DNA of 14,839 nucleotides from Porticoccus sp. GTDB taxonomy: Bacteria > Pseudomonadota > Gammaproteobacteria > Pseudomonadales > Porticoccaceae. Below are positions 1-6,001 of this stretch, in pieces (positions within the stretch are counted from its first letter, which is position 1; each line of letters begins with the position of its first letter). Below the pieces are notes generated by a model that ran no database searches, was not told the DNA's origin, and saw only the letters and a program-made list of their open reading frames with translations. Both the position numbers and the translations under genes were made by a program. The DNA lies in assembly GCA_023263825.1 (NCBI GenBank), contig JALQUJ010000151.1, positions 1-14,839 of the forward strand. Reading direction: 5' to 3'.

Positions 1-858
1 TTTTCTGCAGTACTTATTTTCAGTAGCATTTGGCTTCTATTAGTCTACATACCAATCACACACTGGGTTTGGGGTGGCGGCTGGCTCGGCGAAATGGGTC
101 TGCTTGATTTTGCTGGTGGTACCGTTGTTCACGTCACCGCAGGTATTGGTGCGTTAGTCGCAGCATTGGTGATTGGCAATCGTAAAGGGTTTCAAACTCA
201 AGCGATGATGCCCCATAACCTGACGATGACCGTCACCGGTGCAGGTATGCTTTGGGTAGGCTGGTTTGGCTTTAATGCAGGTTCAGCCTTGGCAGCCAAC
301 GGTGATGCTGGCATGGCCATGCTGGTAACTCATATTTCTGCGGCCACCGGTTCATTAGCTTGGATGATGATGGAGTGGATCAAACATGGGAAACCTTCGG
401 TGCTGGGCATTGTTACTGGTATGGTTGCAGGTCTTGGTACTATCACACCAGCCTCTGGTTTTGTTGGCCCTGGCGGCGCACTAATTATCGGCTTTTCTGC
501 CGGAATCATCTGTTACTTTGCCACTCAAATGGTCAAGCAAAAATTCAAAATTGACGACTCACTGGACGTATTCCCTGTGCATGGTATGGGTGGTATTTTA
601 GGTACAATTTTAGCTGGGGTATTTGCATCCTCTGAGCTCGGAGTATTTAGTGGTCAGGGTTATGCCGAGGGCATGACCATGGGCTCCCAGCTACAAGTAC
701 AATTGATCGGTGTAGCAAGTACACTGGTTTATACCGCCATCTTGACTTACGTAATTTTGAAATTGGTAGACCTAATGGTTGGACTGCGAGTGGATGTTGA
801 GCAAGAAACCTACGGGTTGGATTTGTCGCAACATGATGAACGTGGATATGATTTGTAA
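1..858 (+). CDS. amt: Amt-family ammonium transporter, 3' part (5' end outside window)
   Basis: Inner-membrane ammonium channel of the Amt/MEP/Rh family; the reading frame is open to the first base, so the N-terminal membrane helices lie upstream of the window. Visible family marks are HWVWGGGWL followed by DFAGGTVVH, whose His is the first of the conserved pore twin histidines. Later come the PHNLT stretch, WFGFNAGS, and DVFPVHGMGG, which supplies the second pore His. Several long hydrophobic helices separate these motifs. The hydrophilic tail (GLRVDVEQE...GLDLSQHDERGY) is the cytosolic C-terminal region that transmits gating and contacts GlnK in relatives. A glnK gene often precedes amt, but that position is not visible. 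The gene runs toward the B12 operon and stops just before a shared terminator. The ATG at position 94 is internal, not the real start. Confidence 0.95.
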   Translation, partial: FSAVLIFSSIWLLLVYIPITHWVWGGGWLGEMGLLDFAGGTVVHVTAGIGALVAALVIGNRKGFQTQAMMPHNLTMTVTGAGMLWVGWFGFNAGSALAANGDAGMAMLVTHISAATGSLAWMMMEWIKHGKPSVLGIVTGMVAGLGTITPASGFVGPGGALIIGFSAGIICYFATQMVKQKFKIDDSLDVFPVHGMGGILGTILAGVFASSELGVFSGQGYAEGMTMGSQLQVQLIGVASTLVYTAILTYVILKLVDLMVGLRVDVEQETYGLDLSQHDERGYDL

Positions 859-879
859 GCATTCACAATAATTTGCCGT

Positions 880-908
880 AAAAAAAACCGCCTTTCGGCG
901 GTTTTTTT
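880..908. terminator. Bidirectional rho-independent terminator between amt and btuF
   Basis: A perfect inverted repeat CCGCC (888-892) / GGCGG (897-901) with loop TTTC is flanked by a run of A on the left and T on the right, so it reads as stem plus U-tract in both directions. It lies 22 bases after the amt stop and 22 bases beyond the btuF stop, ending both convergent transcripts. Confidence 0.9.
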
Positions 909-930
909 ATCTTCTCAAAATAATGGCCAA

Positions 931-1809
931 TTAACGGGCCTTATCAATAGCACTGCAGAGTTGGGCTGCGCCCTGAAGAATTCGTGGTGTATGGCGGTGA
1001 AGCAAATAGGGATCGACTTTATATAGGTGCTTATTCGCTACCGCCCTTAACTGAGGCCATTGCCTCCAATGCTCAAAAGCAACCTCAACATCCGTGTACT
1101 GCCCAACAATGATCACTTCCGGATCTGCTGCCAACACAGATTCCACCCCTATTCTGGGAACTAGTGGCTTCACCTCTGAAAAAATATTTTGAGCGCCACA
1201 AAGCCGAAGCACATCAGAAACCAAATGTTCACCGCCAAAACTAATTAATGGCGACTGCCAGATCTGGTAATAAACACTGACCTTTCCTACCTGCTGGTAC
1301 TTGCTCTGTAGACCCTCAAGAGTAGCCTGAAATTGGTGAATCGTTTCTTCTGACTCCAACTCCCTGCCTAGCAAACGGCCAATTTTATTAAGTGTTTTTG
1401 GTATGCCGCCAAGTTTTCTTGGTTCATTGACGAAAACATTCAACCCCAGTGAAGTCAGTCGCTTAATAATATTTTCTCCATTACCGATTCCCCAAACCAA
1501 TACCAGGTCTGGTTTATAAGCAAGTAAGGCCTCGTAATTAATCTTGTTATTGGAACCGATAACAGGGAGCGATTTCGCCTCTTCCGGGAAATCACTCCAG
1601 GCGACCGTAGCCACCATGTGGTCACCACCACCTACCGCATAAACTACTTCGGTCAAATGAGGGGCCAGACTGATCACCCTCTGCGCAGGCTTAGATAGTG
1701 TTATTTCTCGGCCAAGATCATCCTCAACATGAATGTCTGCCGACAGGTGTGACGACAACAGCAACCAGAACAAAAATAGTACAAAATGCCACAGTCTCTG
1801 GCTGCTCAT
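931..1809 (-). CDS. btuF: Periplasmic cobalamin-binding protein BtuF
   Basis: Substrate-binding protein of the B12 ABC importer: it captures cobalamin in the periplasm and delivers it to BtuCD. The first ~24 residues form a signal peptide (Arg5, hydrophobic core 9-19, likely cleavage after HLSA). The mature part has the helical-backbone binding fold: RVISLAPHLTE at 44-54, YKPDLVLVW, then a second lobe ending RHTPRILQGAAQLC, close to the E. coli BtuF C-terminus. Glu93 (INYEALL) and Glu223 (VESVLA) align with the two glutamates that dock E. coli BtuF onto BtuC. The position of E. coli Trp66 appears to be Asn here. At 292 residues it is slightly longer than E. coli BtuF. Its ATG follows the btuD stop by one base (TAAGATG), so the two are translationally coupled. 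It is the last gene of the operon. Family assignment is firm; B12 specificity rests on the operon. Confidence 0.9.
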   Translation of the reverse strand: MSSQRLWHFVLFLFWLLLSSHLSADIHVEDDLGREITLSKPAQRVISLAPHLTEVVYAVGGGDHMVATVAWSDFPEEAKSLPVIGSNNKINYEALLAYKPDLVLVWGIGNGENIIKRLTSLGLNVFVNEPRKLGGIPKTLNKIGRLLGRELESEETIHQFQATLEGLQSKYQQVGKVSVYYQIWQSPLISFGGEHLVSDVLRLCGAQNIFSEVKPLVPRIGVESVLAADPEVIIVGQYTDVEVAFEHWRQWPQLRAVANKHLYKVDPYLLHRHTPRILQGAAQLCSAIDKAR

Positions 1810-1810
1810 C

Positions 1811-2581
1811 TTAAACGATCACCATAGGTGAACCTGTTCTGGGGTGAACGCCAATGGAAGCTGTCACATTGAAAACCCGTTCAATTAAATCTACCGACAA
1901 AACATGTTCAGGAGCACCCTGTGCAACAAGTCGACCACAGCTCAACATCACCAATTGATCGGCACAACTGGCCGCCAAATTGAGATCATGAACAACTAAC
2001 AAAACACCAACACCTTGCCGAACAAAACTTTTGACAATATCGAGAGAGAGCTGTTGATGTGCCAAATCAAAAGCCGATGTCGGCTCGTCCAAAATAAGAA
2101 CCCTATCCCCACGGGCATCTGGCTCCCAAATCTGGGCAAGCACCCGGGCCAACTGTACCCGCTGTTTTTCACCGCCAGACATTTGAGTATAGGGCCGCTT
2201 ATCAAGATAACTACCACCCACAAGTGCCAAAGCTGCATCAACAATCTCTATATCTTTGGCCAAACCCGTAGCGTGGGGAATCCGCCCCATCATCACCACC
2301 TCTCCGGCCGTAAAAGGAAAGTTCAGCGCTGAATCCTGGGGCAAAACACCCAGCATTCGGGCAAGTTGCTTTGGCTGCCACTGATCGAGAGAAAGGCCAC
2401 CGAAAATCACTTCACCAGATGACGGTTTTATTTCGCCACACAACAATCTCATCAGGCTGGTTTTACCAGCGCCATTGGGACCAATAATTGCTGTCACTTC
2501 ACCAGGGCGAACCTGCAAGTCAACACCTTGAAGCAACTTAAAACCGGCAATAGATAGTGATAACTGGCGGGATTCAAGCAT
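1811..2581 (-). CDS. btuD: ABC importer ATPase for cobalamin, BtuD (HmuV-like)
   Basis: Cytoplasmic ATPase that powers the BtuC channel. All nucleotide-binding elements are present: Walker A GPNGAGKTS (34-42), Q-loop Gln82, signature MSGGEKQRVQLAR (134-146), Walker B VLILDEPTSAFD (161-172) and switch His198 in VVHDLN. The insertion between signature and Walker B (QIWEPDARGDR) is typical of the heme importer ATPase HmuV, so sequence alone would suggest either heme or B12. The location between btuC and btuF under a cobalamin riboswitch favours B12. The start is three bases after the btuC stop (TGATCGATG) and the stop is one base before btuF. The length of 256 residues is normal for HmuV/FecE-type ATPases. 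Confidence 0.88.
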   Translation of the reverse strand: MLESRQLSLSIAGFKLLQGVDLQVRPGEVTAIIGPNGAGKTSLMRLLCGEIKPSSGEVIFGGLSLDQWQPKQLARMLGVLPQDSALNFPFTAGEVVMMGRIPHATGLAKDIEIVDAALALVGGSYLDKRPYTQMSGGEKQRVQLARVLAQIWEPDARGDRVLILDEPTSAFDLAHQQLSLDIVKSFVRQGVGVLLVVHDLNLAASCADQLVMLSCGRLVAQGAPEHVLSVDLIERVFNVTASIGVHPRTGSPMVIV

Positions 2582-2584
2582 CGA

Positions 2585-3604
2585 TCAACCCACCATTCTC
2601 ATTCGTTGTTGGAGCAATAAACCAACAAAAAACGGGGCACCCAATAAAGCAGTAATCACCCCAGTAGGTAATTCAGCTGGAGACATCAGTGTCCGCGCTG
2701 CGGTATCCGCCAATAAGAGTAAAACAGCACCCAGAATGGCAGATCCGGGTATCAAATAACGGTGGTCAGGGCCAATTATCAACCGCACCAAATGAGGAAC
2801 AATCAACCCGACAAAGGCGACAACACCTGACACTGCAACAGCAACCCCTACCCCCAGAGCCGTTAACAAAATCAAGCGTCGTTTCATGGTTTCAACATCG
2901 ACTCCCAGGTGACGTGCCTCGGATTCACCCAGCAACATGGCATTGAGCGCCTGCCCCTCTCTAGGCAAGACTAGAATCAAGGGAATCGCCACCAGTCCCA
3001 TCGAGAGTGCTCGGGGCCAATCGGCTCCATCGAGATTGCCCATTTGCCATAGACTGATCCGCCGCAACATTTCGTTATCGGCAAAAAAACTGAACAAGCT
3101 GGTTATTGCCCCAGACAATGCAGTGATCGCAATGCCAGCCAATAACATCGTAGCCACTGATGTCCCGGTAACGGACGTCGCCAAACGATAGACAATACTA
3201 GTTGCAAGTAAGCCACCCACAAAAGCACCGACTGTAATGGCAGGCAAACCTATACCGCTACCGATCACACTTGCGCCACCAAAAAAAATGACACAACTGG
3301 CTCCCACTGAAGCACCACTGGATACACCTATCAAGGAAGGGTCTGCCAACGGGTTTCGAAACAGCCCCTGCATAACTGCCCCGCAACTGGCCAGACAAGC
3401 GCCGGCCAGCGCCGCCAATAAAACCCTAGGCAAACGGATCAACTGAAGAATTTGGTGGTCTATATCGAGCGCTTTCAGACTGAACACCCCCCATATTTTT
3501 GAAAGTGGAATATCTGAAGCACCACTGAACAACCCACATAGAAGAGCCATGACCAGTGCAACACCGGCCAGTGAGATGAATTTAATAGGAGAATAGCGAT
3601 ACAA
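2585..3604 (-). CDS. btuC: Cobalamin ABC importer permease BtuC (FecCD family)
   Basis: Multi-spanning inner-membrane permease that forms the corrinoid pathway as a dimer with BtuD. Family marks are RLPR (57-60), QGLFRNPLADP (79-89), the cytoplasmic coupling region around LGVDVETMKRR, and the C-terminal signature ELPTGVITALLGAPFF (311-326). I count roughly nine to ten hydrophobic helices; 339 residues fits the family (E. coli BtuC is 326). The start is unusual: an in-frame TGA lies three codons before a TTG at 3602-3604, and no ATG, GTG or TTG lies between them. TTG is therefore the first usable codon, and the next Met is residue 19, inside the first helix. An ATG four codons before that TGA could mark an older start. 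There is no strong ribosome-binding site. Confidence 0.88.
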   Translation of the reverse strand: MYRYSPIKFISLAGVALVMALLCGLFSGASDIPLSKIWGVFSLKALDIDHQILQLIRLPRVLLAALAGACLASCGAVMQGLFRNPLADPSLIGVSSGASVGASCVIFFGGASVIGSGIGLPAITVGAFVGGLLATSIVYRLATSVTGTSVATMLLAGIAITALSGAITSLFSFFADNEMLRRISLWQMGNLDGADWPRALSMGLVAIPLILVLPREGQALNAMLLGESEARHLGVDVETMKRRLILLTALGVGVAVAVSGVVAFVGLIVPHLVRLIIGPDHRYLIPGSAILGAVLLLLADTAARTLMSPAELPTGVITALLGAPFFVGLLLQQRMRMVG

Positions 3605-3675
3605 AGTGGTTACTCAATTTTCAATCATTTTTTTATTTAACGGCGTTTTAACAATCCCCAATTAGGAAGGTACAC

Positions 3676-4269
3676 CTAAAAATCAACACCCTTTCGAGCT
3701 TTTACTCCGGATTTATAAGCATGTTTGATGTCTTTTATTTCAGATATGGTATCCGCCAACTCCTGCAAGCTTGAACCACCACCCCGTCCAGTGATGACAA
3801 CACTTTGGTTTTTTGGGCGGTTTTGTATGGTATCCAACACAGTCTGCTCATCCAGATATTTAAAACTGAACATATAAGTAAGTTCATCCAACACAACCAA
3901 ATGGAAGCTGTCATCCTTTAGCATCTGTTCTGCTACCGCCCAGGTCTTTTTAGCCGCAGCAATATCAGCATCACGATCCTGAGTATTCCAAGTAAAGCCG
4001 GTACCCATTTGGTAAAAATCTACTTGGGGGCACTTCTCTCGCAAGTACAGCTCCTCTCCAGACAGTTGTTCGCCCTTAATAAACTGAACAACACCCACTT
4101 TGTAATCGTACCCCAAGGCACGCATTACCATACCAAATGCTGAGCTGGTCTTACCCTTGCCATCACCTGTTAACAAGATCACAACACCACGCTCAGTATC
4201 TGCAGCTATAATGCCCGCATCGACACTTTCCTTAAGCTTCTGCATTTTTTTTTGGTGCTTGTCTGTCAC
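3676..4269 (-). CDS. cobO: Cob(I)alamin adenosyltransferase, CobO/BtuR type
   Basis: Transfers the 5'-deoxyadenosyl group of ATP to cob(I)alamin or corrinoid precursors, making adenosylcobalamin in the cytoplasm. This is the RecA-like CobA/CobO/BtuR family: P-loop TGDGKGKTSS at 34-43, GVVQFIKG, a Walker B-like HLVVLDELTYM, VITGRGG, and the C-terminal KARKGVDF ending. The length (197) matches E. coli BtuR (196). The loop after TGR reads GGGSSLQELAD, where many relatives have a residue such as Ala or Asn followed by two acidic or helical residues; this is a minor variation. The start is GTG at 4269, supported by GAGGAAA a few bases upstream. It follows the btuF-like gene by 22 bases, and a 71-base gap separates it from btuC. 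It also makes the riboswitch ligand, closing the feedback loop. Confidence 0.93.
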   Translation of the reverse strand: MTDKHQKKMQKLKESVDAGIIAADTERGVVILLTGDGKGKTSSAFGMVMRALGYDYKVGVVQFIKGEQLSGEELYLREKCPQVDFYQMGTGFTWNTQDRDADIAAAKKTWAVAEQMLKDDSFHLVVLDELTYMFSFKYLDEQTVLDTIQNRPKNQSVVITGRGGGSSLQELADTISEIKDIKHAYKSGVKARKGVDF

Positions 4270-4291
4270 GAGATTTCCTCAATGTTAATCA

Positions 4292-5218
4292 CTAGCAACC
4301 AGCCTTCCATTCTGTTGCCGCAGAAAGGCCTGCCGGCAAAGGATGAATCTCAGGATGCAGGAGGTTGGCAAGAATTTCCAGACTATCAACCAATCGTGGG
4401 CCCGGGCGACTAAAATAACTATTGCCATCCACCATAAAGATCTGGCCTTTTTTATTTGCAGGCAGTTGAGAAAACTCAACATTATTGACCAACAAAGGCA
4501 TATCCTGCTCAGTTCTGGAGAGATCAAAACCACAAAGAGAAACCAGAATCACATCAGGTTTTGCTGCGACAAGGTCCTCCCATGGTCGGGAGCATGATGG
4601 TTTATCCCTGGTACCAAAACAGGGAATACCACCCGCCATTTCTATCAATTCAGGATACCAGTGTCCACCATCAAACAATGGATCAAGCCATTCGAGAATA
4701 GCCACTCTCGGGCGTAAATATAGGTCAACCGCCTCTGTTCTCCTCACAACGGTCGCTACCCGCTGATTTAACAGTTCATAATATGCCTGAGCTTCAGCTT
4801 CACATTTTGCGGCTTTTCCCACCACAGGAATGGTTTGCAAAACATCGCTTAAACAAGTGGGCTCCAAATTAATAACCTGCGCGTGGCCTGGCAGTTCACA
4901 AGCAACGGTGATGACCTCCTCAGCTGATACGGCACAAACATCACAAAGGGCTTGAGTAACAATCAAATCAGGTTTCAAACTAGATAGCGTTTCCACATCC
5001 AGGCTATAGAGAGCACTATCTGTTTCCAGCTGACTTCGTACCATGACATCAATTTCATGACTGGAAAGTCCTTTGGGTATTTTCGACCGGGTCACAATAG
5101 GCAAACCCAGGACATCACCAGGGTAGTCACACTCGTGGGTAATGCCCACCAGCTGATCTCGTAAACCAATGCCGCAAATAATCTCTGTGGCACTAGGAAG
5201 TAAAGAGACAATTTTCAC
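4292..5218 (-). CDS. Signal-less BtuF-like corrinoid-binding family protein
   Basis: BtuF-fold substrate-binding domain (COG0614 type) that begins directly with the first beta strand (KIVSLLPSATE, 2-12) and has no signal peptide or lipobox, so it should stay in the cytoplasm. Later marks are GITHECDYP (25-33), LKPDLIVTQ, a CxxC in ALCDVCAVS (Cys92, Cys95), WLDPLFDGGHWYPELI and PSCSRPWEDLVAAKPD. Glu76 (DVETLSSLKPD) and the Glu in PWEDLVAAKPD align with the BtuC-docking glutamates of BtuF. The C-terminus matches the second lobe (SYFSRPGPRLVDSLEIL). The start is GTG at 5216-5218. It is distinct in sequence from the secreted BtuF in the same operon. Possible roles are corrinoid storage, hand-over to CobO, or partnership with the neighbouring PP-loop protein. 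None of these is shown by the sequence. Confidence 0.8.
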   Translation of the reverse strand: MKIVSLLPSATEIICGIGLRDQLVGITHECDYPGDVLGLPIVTRSKIPKGLSSHEIDVMVRSQLETDSALYSLDVETLSSLKPDLIVTQALCDVCAVSAEEVITVACELPGHAQVINLEPTCLSDVLQTIPVVGKAAKCEAEAQAYYELLNQRVATVVRRTEAVDLYLRPRVAILEWLDPLFDGGHWYPELIEMAGGIPCFGTRDKPSCSRPWEDLVAAKPDVILVSLCGFDLSRTEQDMPLLVNNVEFSQLPANKKGQIFMVDGNSYFSRPGPRLVDSLEILANLLHPEIHPLPAGLSAATEWKAGC

Positions 5219-5220
5219 AG

Positions 5221-5279
5221 CGGCTTACCCAACAAAGAAGTACCTAACAAGAATTCGCCTAACAAAGTGCACCTACCAA
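5221..5279 (-). repeat. Four tandem 14-15 bp imperfect repeats at a gene junction
   Basis: Read on the minus strand, TTGGTAGG, TTGTTAGG, TTGTTAGG and TTGTTGGG begin at 5279, 5265, 5250 and 5235, each followed by a variable six- or seven-base tail (periods 14, 15, 15). The first copy codes for the last residues of the PP-loop protein; the rest fill the gap to the next start codon. The array looks like replication slippage. If the first copy also had 15 bases, the upstream frame would continue as LLGEF-LLGTS-LLGKPL and stop in a GTGA overlap with the next gene. Confidence 0.7.
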
Positions 5280-5963
5280 GTCGGTGTAAACAAACCCCTC
5301 ACGTTTAACTGTTTCACCCAAAGTCACCGCCACTGGATTATGAAACATGGGACCATTCCAGGCAAATGTATGAAACTCACCATTCTCTCCACAACGGTCC
5401 ACAGCCCTTGGCAACATTGACAGAAGTTCTCGATCAAAAGCATGCCCAGCTAAAGCCTCAGACATTTTTTTGGGGTCAAGGCAGGTAATGTATGCTTGCA
5501 ATCCAGACTCAATCATATTCTCAGACAACTCAGTCGTGGGAATACCCCAGATGGGAAACATCAGGTCCAACCCTGTGCCGGCCATTCGCTCTTCACGATA
5601 CTGACGGATGTCCTCCAGAAAGAGATCACCAAAGGCGACCGCATTTGGCGACAGGTCAAGTTTGGCGCGGTCTATGGCTTCCGACATAAGACGTTCATAT
5701 TGCTCGTTGCTACAGGGCCAAGGCAGGGCGACGTCCATTAACGGCAGCCCGGCTACTTTTGCCTGGGCACGAACCAACTCCAACCTAACACCATGAATGG
5801 CTGAACGGTCAAATTCACTATTGAAAGTGGTTAGCAAACCAACCACCTCCACATCGGGGTTTTGCTGTAACTGATACAGTGCCCAAGCGGAGTCCTTGCC
5901 ACTACTCCAAGACAGCAACACTCGGGTTTTCTTACCTAAACTCTGACCAGTCAGAACCATCAA
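5259..5963 (-). CDS. PP-loop ATPase, Dph6/diphthine-ammonia ligase family (COG2102)
   Basis: Member of the adenine-nucleotide alpha-hydrolase-like family whose archaeal and eukaryotic relatives (Dph6) amidate diphthine on elongation factor 2 with ATP and ammonia. The PP-loop is SWSSGKDSA (18-26). It is followed by GLLTTFN, IHGV, GDLFLEDIRQYREE (112-125), FPIWG (136-140), and the family hallmark CGENGEFHTF (191-200). Bacteria make no diphthamide, so the substrate here is unknown; the operon points to corrinoid metabolism, perhaps an amidation, but that is inference. The annotated start is TTG at 5963 with an adjoining ATG at 5960; an AGG close by makes the ATG equally likely. It begins 38 bases after btuB. 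The C-terminus (DLVGALC) ends inside a 15 bp tandem repeat and may be a frameshifted short form. The family call is firm and the function open. Confidence 0.85.
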   Translation of the reverse strand: MMVLTGQSLGKKTRVLLSWSSGKDSAWALYQLQQNPDVEVVGLLTTFNSEFDRSAIHGVRLELVRAQAKVAGLPLMDVALPWPCSNEQYERLMSEAIDRAKLDLSPNAVAFGDLFLEDIRQYREERMAGTGLDLMFPIWGIPTTELSENMIESGLQAYITCLDPKKMSEALAGHAFDRELLSMLPRAVDRCGENGEFHTFAWNGPMFHNPVAVTLGETVKREGFVYTDLVGALC

Positions 5964-6001
5964 CCTATTTCAGCTATAGCATTCGATGTTAGTTCTCTAT
6001 G

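Noticed and set aside
2015..2332. 105-codon plus-strand frame opposite btuD
   Set aside because: It overlaps the signature and Walker B region of a clear ABC ATPase, with no ribosome-binding site or recognisable motif.
1811..2581. Heme importer ATPase (HmuV) as the identity of the ABC ATPase
   Set aside because: The sequence is HmuV-like, but the riboswitch, btuB, cobO and both BtuF-type proteins in the same operon make cobalamin the better substrate call.
5221..5279. CRISPR-like or regulatory repeat array
   Set aside because: The units are 14-15 bases with no spacers and are continuous with the coding end of the upstream gene, so tandem duplication explains them better.
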